Source of the DNA: Phoenix dactylifera
Taxonomy: Eukaryota > Streptophyta > Magnoliopsida > Arecales > Arecaceae
Length of the DNA stretch: 64,000 nucleotides
NCBI RefSeq assembly: GCF_009389715.1
Contig: NC_052399.1
Coordinates: forward strand, 26,235,146 to 26,299,145
Reading direction: 5' to 3'
Below are positions 50,440 through 60,408 of the stretch, piece after piece; within the stretch, counting starts at the first letter, position 1; every line of letters begins with the position of its first letter. The notes under the pieces were generated by a model. The model was not told where the DNA came from and did no database searches. It was given only the letters and a program-made list of their open reading frames with translations. A program made the translations under genes and the position numbers.

Positions 50440-53400
50440 CGGTATTATTGTGGAGTAGTTTCAAAACCATCTAGAATAGAAACAAGATTGCTCAAGATGG
50501 TTACAAGGATAAGACAAATTATCACCATGCATAGTCCATATCAAAAAGCATTTCAGCAGACATGTGTTAGTATATATTATTCTAAATAATGAAACAATTT
50601 GGCACAGATGGTGCATAGGTATGCAACATATATCATGCCAAAAGTTTGCAGGCACAATGTATCATGGATATGAAACAGCACAAATGCACAATTAAATCCT
50701 CCATCATCAAATTGAAATCACAAAGCACTTCATCTTTGCATTGTCCATCCAGAAAAGAGACCAAGTTTTGACACCTCTTACTTCAAATGTGGCTTTCTGA
50801 ATTACTAATTTGTGGACAATGTTTCAAGATTCTCCTATTGAAGATTACAATAATATCTGCTTTCCGTCACAAATTGATGTTCTCTCACAAAAGTATGTGC
50901 ACCTTCTGTTCATCACTTGATGCTTTTTCAACCTCCTTAGTTCCTTTAACCATATGCTCTAACAACTACACTAATTTTTGGAGGAGAAGAATTTGATTTT
51001 ATCTCCTTTAATTTGTAGTAGACACTTATCCTCCATGTTTGGCTTGGAGGTTTCTGTAGACGTCGAAGGATGAACAAGAGTTGAATTTTTGGTCATATTA
51101 CACAACTCCAATAGCTTGTACCTTCCCTTGACATCCATTGCCATTACCATATTTATTCATTCTCATGACGGGCTCATAGTTGAAGGTGAGACTCAGCACA
51201 ACGGTAAGGTTGCTCCATTGTGCCCTGGAGGTCATGGGTTTAAAACACGGAATTAGTCTCTCCACATGTAGGCAATGTTGCATACATCTGACCCGCCTTA
51301 GATCCTACAATGGCAGGAGCCTCGTGCACCGAGCCACCCTTACAAGGGCTCACAACTTTGCATCAGCATAAGGTCCAACTCACCATTCTTGAAGTGGGAC
51401 AACAAGGTTGTAATGCCACTTGATGTAACCTCCAAGAAGGAAATGGACCTCTTTACTGGTTCTAGCACAAAAAAGGTTTTAATCTGATTCAAAAATGTTC
51501 CCTTTCTATTGTACAATAGCAATGGGCACAAATTACAAGGGTAGGATATAAGATAAGGCGAGAAAGAGAAGCTATTGACAGAAGAAAGGAGGGGAAAATG
51601 ACTAACAGAGAAAGAGAATGAAAGCCCTTGGTAGAATTAATTTGGATCTTTGACGGGCTTAGAGATTTTCTTTCTAAGACTGGAGAGCAACCAGCGCACA
51701 TTTTAGGACTTATTTGCAAAGACTATGACTATTCAACTAATGAAATTACAAGTGAGTCAGTCAATATTGATTAACAAGAAATATTTTGCATGACCAAATT
51801 TTGGTTAACTCAAAAAAATCTCATTAGGCTAATTCATATATTGGGCATGTGATTTTCAGGAATAAGCCCCAAATGATCTAACATGAGTTTCAAAGTTAGG
51901 CTAAGCAGGTTATCATTGGCTTAGTGTGCCTCAAATTACTTGTACAATAAAGGAGAGAAGTCGGAAAATGTATAGGAAGTCCAGATTAAGTACTGCAGGC
52001 CCTCAATGAATGTGCTATTTTATCAGTAAATATTAATCCAATCGAGCTTTGCAACGGGTTCTAACCCACATGTGGAGCGAAGAGCTAATTAATGCTAAGG
52101 AGGCCATTAAGTGTTTAGGCATTAGTAGTCCCTTTATTGTCTGTCACAAATTACCCACCAATGATTGAGTTCATTTCATACTTAATATCTTGGAAAACAT
52201 GTTTTTCTGTTTGATAATATATAGGGCATGAACATGGTCATGTGGCTTATGATTGGGTTTGAGCCACAGAACAAGGACTTTCTGACTTCAGGTTTAAGCT
52301 TATGGTTACTTGTTAACTGCAAGTGTATGAGAGTTGTAAGTGCACTCAACCTTGTTCATCATATATAGGATCTTTAGAAGCCCGAGGAATGAAACAAATA
52401 TGTACATGTTTAAGTTCATCAATTGTAGAATATGAAACTAGTAACCAAATTCACTCAATGTAGACATACAAAAGACCACTTTGTAGGAGACTGAGACGCT
52501 TCAGAACAAATTCTTCATACTAAAAAATTCAGCAGCCTCATTGTTTGAGAATAAAAGGCTTGTGAACAAATTCATTGAACTTGGAAATTCTACAGGCCCC
52601 CTTCTAGTAGTTGGAGTGCTATAAGGCAAATACACTGAATTCAGCATACTAAAAGGTCTAATCATGGAAATCTAAGAATCTTATGACTGAGTTCACTGGG
52701 GCTGAAAACTTTAATGGCCTATTATGAGAAGCTACAAGCACTTACCTAGGTCCGCCTAACCAGGTAAACTCTAGTTATCACCTTAGCAAGCCTTAAAATC
52801 TAATATGAAGTCTAAAAAAAGCTGTAGGTGGTTCATGCCTAGTACTTTAAGACCTTGGGTTTCTTGTTTGGTTTCACATCAAACTATTATCTTCCAATGT
52901 TAGAATTCATCATCTCTAGATCTTCATGAAGTACAAATTAAACATTTTCTGGCTCATTCTATCTCTGGAGGAAGTTCTATGTAAATCTGCATACTCAGTG
53001 GGAATGGAATTACACTTTTACGTCAACATCTCAAGCTTTTCATCAACCAGATGATTTTTTTTTTCTCTTCTCCACTCCCTAGGGCTATCAACTTCTAAAC
53101 TTTTAAGCATTCTTCTGCGTGAGAGAATTATATTTTTAGTTTGTCCATTTACAAGCTCTTATGCATCACAATCTACTTTTAAATAAAATTGTTGCTGCTA
53201 AATCCGGACCGAGGTTGGAGCGCAACTCAAAATTACCTCGAAGTCGGCAGGAACCTAGTTGGATGAAGTGGCCGAGGTGTGCTAGAACTAGCTTTCTCCG
53301 GGGATGGCCTGCAAGAAGTCCGCTTGCCGAAGAGTTTCCGAAGGGGACCCTCCGATGCCTAAGTTAGAATAGAGGGACAATAGTATAGAAGGAAGAAAGT

Positions 53401-54692
53401 TCAGCAGAGTATAGTTCTCTGTGAATAATAATGTAAGTCATCCCTGAGGTCTCCCGGACTGCCTCTTCATATAGGGTAGCCTGTTTTGTCGTTTACCTAG
53501 AATGATGTGACGTGCACTAGTGGTCAAGTGTACATCTATAGCATAGATGTCGCTCTGCGTGGGCGGCATACGGTCCTCGCTGCGCATCAATTGCAGAGCT
53601 GCCACAACGGCCAGTCGCTGTCACGACAGCCGATTGACAGAACTGTCAGTCCTTGTCAGCACGTGTTGATTGACTCGTCAATTGGAGACGAAGTTGCTCT
53701 CATCAGTTGGTTGGCTCCTCAGCTGAGGCCGACGTTGTCCACCTCGGTTATACCAAGGTCAAAGTCGGTCTGGTCTGAAGTCGACGTATCCAATATTTTC
53801 CCCATCAGGAATAATAAGTATTCTCCTCCATCGTTCTAAACTTTTTTGCCCATGACTTTAACCATTTCAGTTTAGTATAGTACAATGTGATGATTGATGG
53901 ATATTTTTAACAATTACCTAAGCTTACATGAGTTATGCTACCAAAATTGTGGATCCCAACTAATCTTTGCTTGGTTTATAAATGCCCAGAGAAAAGTTAA
54001 ACAGATCCTTTTGTTTCTTGAAAGATGGCCAATACACTCGATAGATGACAAGGAATGGTCAAAGGGTTTGTCAGATATGATTCTCAATTTTAAACGATCA
54101 TGTCTCTGGGACTTACCCTCGACTTTGTGTATCCCTAGGGAAAAAATGGACAGACTTGTGCATTGTGGGGTGACCAAATGTCCTCCGAGTACAAAAAGTG
54201 AAAGACACTGGTAGCAACAAGCTAATAACATCAGCAAGTAGTGTTCAAAGTTCTAGCTTTACTTCATGGTTTAATGTATTTTATTTCAACACTTTGAGGT
54301 AGATTTAATCCATATGGCCTGCATATTATCATCAGAATATCACATCAGGTCATCAAGCCATATTTTTTTTCAGCAGGATAATCAGTCTATTGCATTAAAT
54401 TATGATAGTCCATAACATCCGCCATGCATCAAAAACATGCAGAAGCCATCACTTCCTGCCATTCTAAGCGAAAACTAAAAAACTGATCTCACTAAAGTAC
54501 AGGGCAAGGAACATACTCACCATTGTACCGGCACCTCTGTAGCATGTGTTCCAAAATCCTCAAGCAAGTCACATCATCATCAACCACAAGAACCCTCATC
54601 CCCGCAGGGAACTGCTCATCATCCACCCTGCAGGAACCGTAGCTGCTCGCCGTGCTCGAACTCGAACCCGGCAACTTCTGAACAGTAGCCAT
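43378..54692 (-). CDS. Type-B response regulator (ORR21/ARR1-ARR2 type), cytokinin signalling transcription factor
   Basis: Five coding exons join in phase: 54692-54521, 48205-48053, 47974-47573, 47350-47274 and 44613-43378, giving 679 residues. The receiver domain (about 32-150) has the acidic pair D38 D39, phosphoacceptor D84 ([14 protein letters not shown]), S111 and K133 (DYLIKPVR), so it should accept phosphate from His-phosphotransfer proteins. An acidic/basic linker with KSQKKKRD (nuclear signal) leads to the GARP Myb-like DNA-binding domain, about 218-280 ([15 protein letters not shown] ... [19 protein letters not shown]). The Gln/Ser-rich C-terminus includes [16 protein letters not shown], known from ORR21-like proteins. 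The acceptor between exons 4 and 5 falls exactly after HLQ, as in the family. Intron 1 is 6.3 kb. A longer open frame upstream starts with GTG, so ATG at 54692 is chosen. Confidence 0.95.
44929..45100. repeat. 86 bp tandem duplication in response regulator intron 4
   Basis: GTTATGATTTTTGTCATTA...CATGCTTCAAAGATAAATGA, ..., CACAAAAAGCTTGC at 44929 recurs at 45015 with few changes. It lies in the intron between the GARP exons and keeps no coding function. Confidence 0.85.
45101..46344. other. Remaining part of response regulator intron 4
   Basis: AT-rich, no exon or element recognised. Confidence 0.5.
46345..46460. repeat. Dispersed repeat, relative of 10290-10445
   Basis: GGCTTGGTATGGAGCTG, ACATGGTACAACTACTGTGCC and CATACCAACCCATCCCATATTG parallel the block in the TBL leader intron base for base over about 80 bp with many substitutions. 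It is an old copy of the same non-coding family. Confidence 0.55.
48371..48631. mobile_element. MITE-like element, copy 1
   Basis: Long terminal inverted repeats of about 70 bp. The left arm reads TACATATATACCCTCCTAAA, ..., GTAAAATTACTATTTACTTG; the complement of the right arm reads GAATGTATACGCTTCTAAAT, ..., GTAAAGTTGCTATTTGCGTA. The centre contains CCGTACCATCTAATGTCGTT. It has no coding capacity. It is inside intron 1 of the response regulator gene and belongs to the same family as 49124-49483. Confidence 0.7.
49124..49483. mobile_element. MITE-like element, copy 2, with AT microsatellite core
   Basis: The left arm (ATGTATACCCTCCTAAATAT ... GCAAAGTTGCTATTTACATA) and the complement of the right arm (GCATGTATGCCCTCTAAAAT ... 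GTAAAATTGCTATTTGCATG) pair over about 70 bp. They also match copy 1, 500 bp away. The centre holds GGCGTTAGATGGTATGGGTG next to a 91 bp AT repeat. Located in intron 1 of the response regulator gene. Confidence 0.7.
49287..49377. repeat. (AT)45 microsatellite
   Basis: Ninety-one uninterrupted bases of alternating A and T in the centre of a MITE. Its length is likely to be polymorphic, and the assembled length may be approximate. Confidence 0.98.
49484..51169. other. Part of response regulator intron 1, no gene seen
   Basis: AT-rich, with a 30 bp TA repeat at 50410-50439. No exon is recognised. Confidence 0.5.
51170..51354 (+). mobile_element. Au-type SINE with target-site duplication
   Basis: The sequence carries a Pol III A box region (CTCAGCACAACGGTAAGGTTG), then CTCCATTGTGCCCTGGAGG, the B box (GGTCATGGGTTTAAAACAC), then CATACATCTGACCCGCC and GGCAGGAGCCTCGTGCACCG with GAGCCACCCTT at the 3' end. 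This order is the Au SINE of angiosperms. It is flanked by GGGCTCATA (51170-51178) and GGGCTCACA (51346-51354), a 9 bp direct duplication with one mismatch. It lies in intron 1 of the response regulator gene, antisense to it. Full-length or nearly so. Confidence 0.85.
51355..53182. other. Part of response regulator intron 1, no gene seen
   Basis: AT-rich with short frames only. No element or exon is recognised. Confidence 0.5.
53183..53830. mobile_element. LTR-like GC-rich island (possible gypsy LTR fragment)
   Basis: Composition shifts abruptly from AT-rich to GC-rich here and back. The block has features often seen in palm and other monocot gypsy LTRs: purine-rich GGAGCG/CCGAGG upstream sequence, CTTCATATAGGGTAGCC, GTCAGCACGTGTTGATTGAC and an end rich in GTCGACG and TTTTCCCC. 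There is no internal retrotransposon domain. Ends and target duplication could not be fixed, so a solo or truncated LTR is only the best guess. It lies in intron 1 of the response regulator gene. Confidence 0.35.
53831..54520. other. 5' part of response regulator intron 1
   Basis: The intron starts at 54520 (GTGAGT) on the minus strand. No exon or element was recognised in this part. Confidence 0.5.
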
Positions 54693-54723
54693 CACTTCAA
54701 ATCTCCCTTCAGACACACCAAAC

Positions 54724-54780
54724 CTACCACCTCAACTCCCCCCTCCTCTTACCAACCAAAACCAAATCCACCAGATCCAT
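54724..54780 (-). other. uORF 4 in the response regulator leader (18 codons)
   Basis: ATG at 54780 opens MDLVDLVLVGKRRGELRW and stops with TAG at 54726-54724, 31 bases before the main ATG. It is the uORF nearest the main start. A cryptic donor-like GGTAAGAG lies inside it, so removal by splicing cannot be excluded. Confidence 0.5.
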
Positions 54781-54874
54781 CTCTTCTTGGAACTCCACCA
54801 GATCCAGCACTCCAGATCGCTCCAACCGCCGCGAGAACCTATCTTTCCACCGGAGAACTAGGACTGCGCACCTT

Positions 54875-54880
54875 CTACAT
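54875..54880 (-). other. uORF 3: minimal AUG-stop
   Basis: ATG followed directly by TAG (minus strand, 54880-54875, context ATTCGATGTAGAAGG). Such start-stop uORFs are known to stall ribosomes in some plant mRNAs, for example the boron-responsive NIP5;1. Any function here is an inference. Confidence 0.5.
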
Positions 54881-54911
54881 CGAATTGAAGCTAGATCCGT
54901 GGCGAAATCAA

Positions 54912-54941
54912 CTAGAACCACTCCGGAGAGCTCTGAAGCAT
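54912..54941 (-). other. uORF 2 in the response regulator leader (9 codons)
   Basis: ATG at 54941 reads MLQSSPEWF and stops with TAG at 54914-54912. It lies in the GC-rich leader upstream of the type-B response regulator. Confidence 0.45.
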
Positions 54942-54960
54942 TCCGAACTCTCTTTCGCGG

Positions 54961-54978
54961 TCAGAACCGGTGGGGCAT
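54961..54978 (-). other. uORF 1 in the response regulator leader (5 codons)
   Basis: ATG at 54978 reads MPHRF and stops with TGA at 54963-54961. It is the most upstream ATG seen between the CT-rich run and the coding start. Confidence 0.45.
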
Positions 54979-55079
54979 GAAGCCGTACAGAGAGAGAAGG
55001 GGAGGAAGAAGAGACCAAGGACCAGAGACGAGTCCAGAGGAAGGCAAAAGAGAACACGAGAGAGAGATGGCTGCAGTGG

Positions 55080-55154
55080 AGAAGGCGAGATGGCCCCCCA
55101 ATTAAGCTGCCTTTTTGGAGGCCACTTTTTCCTTACAATAAGAAGAAGATATCT

Positions 55155-55194
<40 letters not shown>

Positions 55195-55250
55195 TTGCGC
55201 GTGCGCCTTTAGACACGGCTCTAATCGGGTTGGCGGAGAGGATATGGGCT
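55080..55250 (-). promoter_or_regulatory. Probable transcription start region of the response regulator gene
   Basis: On the minus strand the sequence passes through a CT-rich region (including the (CT)n tract at 55191-55157) into a CT/GC-rich leader. No clear TATA box is seen; a Y-patch or CT-rich TATA-less plant promoter is likely. The start is estimated, not measured. Confidence 0.4.
55157..55191. repeat. (GA)n microsatellite
   Basis: Thirty-five bases of alternating G and A, reading (CT)n on the gene strand. It sits at the probable promoter/leader boundary, where GAGA-type repeats can bind BBR/BPC factors. Confidence 0.95.
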
Positions 55251-57634
55251 GATCTCTTGACCTTTTTGTCTGAATTTTTTTCAGACTTCCTATTTTTCTA
55301 ATATGGATACTTAGCGACACTCGTGTGCCGGCACACTCAGTTTTGCACCCTCAATGGTGCAGGGTCTAATAGGTGGGGTCCATATGGTTGGCGGGATGAT
55401 CGTTTACCATCTTTTGAGAGTTTTGCCATTTATTGGGAGGTGGTAAAGGCGCGGGGGGGGGGGGGTGGTGCCTTGGGGGATGGTGGTATTAAGATAACTA
55501 GTTTTTTATAAGTATTCATCTGATTTGGATATAAATATTTTTTTATATAAAATTATTAAATACTTGAGATAGAATGGGAAGAAAGCTACTTGCATGTCTT
55601 CCCTTTTCTTTTTTTTTGGTTGAATATGTCAACAATCCAGGTGATGCCTATTATGCAGAGATGTCTTGGTTAAACATGGCCAAGATGGAAATATATAGTT
55701 AAAGGAGAGACCACAATAATTTACTATAAAAAGAGATGATAAAATGTTGCAAGATCAAAGGTCAAGATTTTAGGAACAAAAATATAGAAATCTCGGCTAA
55801 TATAATAAATAATTAACTATAATTAACTATTAATTAAATAATTTTTTACATTTTATTCTTGTAAATGCAGTTGATTGCATATTTATCCTTCAAAAATCGC
55901 TATTTACGTAATATCCTTTAAATTATTCTGTTTTTATAGTGATATCTTTCATTGTATTTTTGACTAAAGGTGTCAAAAAGAAACCATTTTAAGTATAAAA
56001 GGATAGTATTACCCTTTTATATTAATATATTTGAATATATTTAATATTTAAGCTATGTTGTAAAGAGCTATATTTTTGCGTAAAATGTTTAAGAGTATTA
56101 GTGTAAAAGGGTAATAAAGTTATTTTACATTTAACATAATTATTTATTAACACCATCAGTCAAAATTCTAATACGACAGGTATCCTTGCAAAAATTAGAA
56201 AAATTTGAAAGGTTTAATACAAAAAATATTTGATTTTAAAGGGTATGTAAACAAAATATTTAAATCAAATACTTAATATTAAATAAGTTGATATCATGAA
56301 AAGACTCATTATAAAATTATAGCCAATATTTTTATATTTTATCTGCTGATACATTAAGAAATATAGATTTACATGAGCTAATGTATTAAAAGTGAAAATA
56401 TCAATTATATATCTTATTAGTAGTCTAATATTATTACAAATCAATATGATCTCTACTAAGATGAAAACTTTCATACGATGACTGAGTTTGGACTTGCTTA
56501 TGACTTAGGAGTTTGCATTTCTATGCTAACTTGAATATCTTACAGCATGCAGCAAATGGTTTTTTTGGGTCATTTTTGAAGATATGAGTTTAGTTGTTGA
56601 ATTCATGGTGGTGAAAAAGTTTTAGATAAAAATTAATAATTATAATGGCATCTAGGAATGTTGACTTAGGAGATTAAAATGCTTCGTGCTCAACTTTATT
56701 GAATTCTGAAAAAGCTAGAAAAGGGAGAGCAAGAATCTTTTGCATTAAATGTTAAGGTAATCAAATAGTAGGCAGCATAGCCAATTTAGAGTAGACCTTG
56801 GATAAGTTACTTTTTCTTTTAATTTATTATGGAGGGATGATATTTTGCCATGTATTGGTCAAAATGTTCTATGCTGTGATGATTTAATTGAAGAAGGGCT
56901 AGAAAATTTTTGCAGATTAAATCGTCACTCTAGACTAATTGCTCTATGCTCCACCATAATTGCATGGAAGAACCATTTGAACTCTGATTAATTATTCCAT
57001 ACACTTCAAGGTACTACATTAACCACTGCTATAAAGGCATCTGTAGATGATAAAATACCCTTCATGATAACCTAAACATAGCCATGAAACTCACCATCGA
57101 ATCAAAAGCTATTCAGAGCAAACCTTGTCCAGAAATCATGAATGACTGGATCAAAAAGAAATTGCCAAAGTTCAGGTGTAGATTGCTTAAGTTTGTGGCA
57201 AATCAGTGTCTAATCAAAGACTTTTCGATCAATAGATTAGTTCACCTTAATATTAACGCTCTTAGCCGAGTGATGCTAGGGATATCACCATTAATATATC
57301 CCAATGAGTGAAACAGGAGTTGCTTAGGTGATCATGATTATGGGATTCATTTGGGGGACCAATTTATATAGTATAATATTTTCTGTAGAAACAAGAACAA
57401 ATATTGTTTTATATTGGCTGAAATATTAAGAGCCAATATTTCATCATGCATCATGCTGAGTGCCTTACATGGATCATGGGCGATGGATATGAGTGGACTT
57501 TTCTCTGAAAATTTTATTTTATTTTTATTTTTGTAGGAAAAAAAAAGGATCCCTTTTATTTGAATATTGTTGTCCAACCCCACTCTCGATTGCTTGTTCA
57601 GACCTTTATGACAGTCAGGCACCTGCAGTGCAGC
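55251..57634. other. Intergenic DNA, no gene seen
   Basis: Strongly AT-rich from 55500 on. A G homopolymer lies near 55453-55465. 55845-56250 resembles a diverged, degraded relative of the MITEs at 48.4 and 49.1 kb (ATCCTTCAAAAATCGCTATT on the left, GTATCCTTGCAAAAATTAG on the right). No exon is supported. Confidence 0.45.
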
Positions 57635-57645
57635 CTTTTTCTCTT

Positions 57646-57688
<43 letters not shown>

Positions 57689-58301
57689 TAAAACGGGTGC
57701 TTCATACAGTGCGTGTGTGAATACACCCAATAAGATCAAAATACAGTAACTCACGGAGTGCCAATGGCAACTCCCCCTCCCCTGACCAAAGAGCATAACC
57801 AGAATGGTGGGCCACGTAGGCAGCTACCCAGTCGGCTGCCCCGTTGGCCTCCCTAAATACATGCTCGGCCTGGATGGCCATCCCATCTCTCATCATCGCC
57901 ACAATATCACGGATCAAGGGGTGGTCTGTGTCCCCGCCCCTCAACCCCCTCTGAATCCACTGGATGACAGTGGCCGAGTCATCCTCTAGGATGATCGAGC
58001 TAGCCCGCAGAACAACCCGCGCATGACGAAGGCCTGCCCAGGCTGCACGCAGCTCTGCTCCGGGGACCGATGTATCATACAAGTGGCAGCCACCAGCAGC
58101 TACTGCCCTAGCGTCCGGGTCCCGTATGACAAAGCCTGCACCGCCACGAGTGCCGCCATCCAAAACCGACCCATCGAAGTTGACCTTGAGGAAGCTCGGG
58201 GGTGGGGGCTCCCAGGTGACAAACACCATCCGAGGAGCTGCCGAGGCAAAGGAGGAGCCCCAAATGTCCCAAGCTGTCAAAAGTCTAGTCTTTTTCTCTT
58301 T
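57635..58301 (-). mobile_element. 5'-truncated LINE insertion with target-site duplication
   Basis: A GC-rich insert with a long poly(A) tail on the minus strand (the poly(T) run at 57647-57685) and the 12 bp direct duplication CTTTTTCTCTTT on both sides (57635-57646 and 58290-58301). The inserted sequence begins inside a LINE ORF2 and runs to its 3' end. The perfect duplication and unbroken reading frame point to a fairly recent insertion. Sequence flanking the insert is AT-rich. Confidence 0.85.
57702..58289 (-). pseudogene. LINE ORF2 C-terminal fragment with RNase H domain
   Basis: An open frame of 195 codons starts at the insertion junction (TRLLTAWDIWG), has no start of its own and ends at a TGA 14 bases before the poly(A) tail. 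It contains an RNase H-like domain of plant non-LTR elements (RVT_3 type): VNFDGSVLDGG with the first catalytic Asp, PGAELRAAWAGL with the Glu, ILEDDSATVIQWI with the next Asp, and a final ANGAADWVAAY. All expected acidic residues are present, but reverse transcriptase and endonuclease are absent. Judged an element remnant, not a host gene. Confidence 0.85.
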
Positions 58302-58882
58302 TTTTTCCCCCAAAAAATGCTTTGATTTCGATTTTATTGTTCCACCAAATAAATGTTTTTTTTCTCCCAAATAAATGCACGCATTTTTCATATAAGCGTA
58401 CATATTGTTACTAATTGCATGCATAATAAAACTAAATATTTTTGTAATGATCATATGAAGGGGTTATAATTGTCCGACAAAGACGAAAACATGTTGCTTC
58501 CGGGAAAGACAAAAACCAAGTGGATTTTTTCTTGCAAAACCCCTTGAAGCAAATGAATAGCTTGGCTGAGGTCAAATCCCGTATGAAAACTGCAGTAATC
58601 ACTGAACGGGAGCTTTAAATAATTGGAGAGTTCTCTGCAGTGCATCAGTAGAAAAAGTAGCACAGATGAACAGTTTTTTCGGGCATGTACCATTTCTCAG
58701 TTCGGAACCTGATTATTTCGATATATTAACCAATTTCTCAAGTACTTCCAATTTGGGTCTTTGTCTAGCATCCATGGCGCTACTGAAATGAGTACCTTTT
58801 GGAAGCGCAATAAATGAGAGTGAAAAAAATAAAAAAAAGGGAAAAATCAATAGAACTGGTACAAGGATTTTATGCTACAACA
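58302..58882. other. Intergenic DNA, no gene seen
   Basis: AT-rich. An 80-codon minus-strand frame at 58451-58693 has no recognisable domain and is not called. Confidence 0.5.
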
Positions 58883-59354
58883 CCGGCCATCCGTCTCACG
58901 TCCAACACCCATCATGAGCTCCTGGATTGAGTCAGACCCGGATTGAATCCATTTGAGTCCGAATCATTTTCTTTTATTACATTATTTACTTTTATCTTAA
59001 TTAAATCAATTTGGTCAGTTGTTTTATTATTAGACTAATCAATTGGATTTATGTAATTGGATCAATTTAGTGGACCAAATTTGGTAAGGAATTAATTGAT
59101 GTAAGGGTCCAAATTTAATTAGTGTCAATTGATTGATTTGATCAATTGATTACTTGATTTGGTCAAGATGTAAAGTCTATATAAAAACCACCCCTCTCAT
59201 GTATGAGAGAATTGATGATAGAATGAAAAAATCCTAGCCTCCTTCTTATTCTTCTACTTCTTCCTCCTCCCCTTCTCTTCTTCCTGCATCTCTATAACCT
59301 CTTCTTCCTTCTCCCTCCCTTGTTCTTCCTCCTTCATCTTTTTCTCTGCACTTG
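58883..59354 (+). mobile_element. LTR- or promoter-like insert flanked by short direct repeats
   Basis: The block has a TATA box (GTCTATATAAAAACC at 59174) followed by a leader-like CT-rich run (CCTCCTTCTTATTCTTC...), the usual structure of an LTR U3-R-U5 or a host promoter. TGCTACAACA (58873-58882) and TGCTACATCA (59355-59364) flank it as near-identical direct repeats. The upstream half repeats AATTGAT/CAATTGAT motifs. No downstream coding exon follows on the plus strand, so a small non-autonomous retroelement is the preferred reading, with low certainty. Confidence 0.3.
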
Positions 59355-59364
59355 TGCTACATCA

Positions 59365-60351
59365 GGTAGAGCAAAAAAAACCAGTCAAATGCACTACAAA
59401 CGGCACAGTAGAAAACAGCTATCTGATTGGCAATTATCTGAATGCAGTCTGCGAGCATAGTCCGAAAGATGAAAGGATTTGGAATAAATTGTAGGAGCAT
59501 TCGCTATATTACAGTTATCTGGTGAATGAAAAGATGCAAAGAAACTTATATGGAAGAATAAAAGGAAGTGGATCTTGAGAAGTCTACAAAATGTCATAAT
59601 CACAAGATAGAGTTCGCCTTTTTAAATGGATTTGGGAATCTCCAAAATCTCTGCATGGCAGGAACTATGGCCTCTGCAGCTATGAACGGCACAGGAGATA
59701 AATCAGCCGTTGAGATATCTGAGGAATGCAGGTGATAGCCATAAAGATCATGTCATGGTATGGTTTCCAAATTACCCTGTATTGAGTGATCAATGCATTT
59801 CCAAGCATAATGACAAGCAACTGCATCCACATCAACAATAATTATCTTAGTGAAACATCACTGCCTTTTCAGAACCTAAATGAACTCTTCTTGGATCTGC
59901 TTCTAGTTCTGAATGAACATAAAAGCGAAGGAGCAAAAGGTGTAAGCTGAAATCAACGTGAACCTGACAAGAGTGAATATCATGCATCCTCATCTGAATT
60001 ACGATAATATTCACAAACTGGGGTGAGAAAATGAAACCAGCACACTTAAAATTACAAATAGATAGGGAAAAAATGAAGGCCCTTCAACCTATACAACAAC
60101 CCAATAAGCATCGCCCTATCAAAGAGACTGCCATAAGGTTAGCCAACTTTCAGCATCACTTCCACTAAATTACAACAAGTCAAATCAGATGCAGACTGAC
60201 TCTCTGATTTTTACATCCTCAAATTGGATGATCGCAGGGTGATCTGTGCTGATTTTGACTGTCAAATCAATGAAGGAAGAACAAAGTAAAAGGAAACAAG
60301 AAAGAAGAAACAAAGAGAGAAATGGATCTCTTCGAGTATCCTGAGCTGTTT
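59365..60351. other. No gene seen; possible 3' UTR of a minus-strand gene
   Basis: If the terminal exon at 60352-60408 is real, part of this stretch is its 3' UTR. Otherwise AT-rich intergenic DNA. Confidence 0.35.
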
Positions 60352-60408
60352 TCAATTTGAGTTCATTGTCATTGAAGGTTCCGCATCATCCCACCACGTG
60401 TCACGTTC
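60352..60408 (-). CDS. Possible terminal exon of an unidentified gene
   Basis: After the acceptor TTTCATGTACAG (ending 60409), the minus strand reads ERDTWWDDAEPSMTMNSN and stops at TGA. The acidic, Trp-containing tail looks like a real C-terminus and the acceptor is good. I do not recognise it and found no companion exon up to 64000; the gene body could lie outside the window or this could be chance. The strand matches the other genes here. Confidence 0.25.
   Translation of the reverse strand, partial: ERDTWWDDAEPSMTMNSN

Noticed and set aside
54693..54716. N-terminal extension of the response regulator by eight residues
   Set aside because: The extension would start at GTG; the first ATG in frame is 54692 and gives a normal N-terminus.
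57347..57796. 149-codon minus-strand frame with a Lys run
   Set aside because: It is a read-through of the LINE poly(A) tail and flanking AT-rich DNA.
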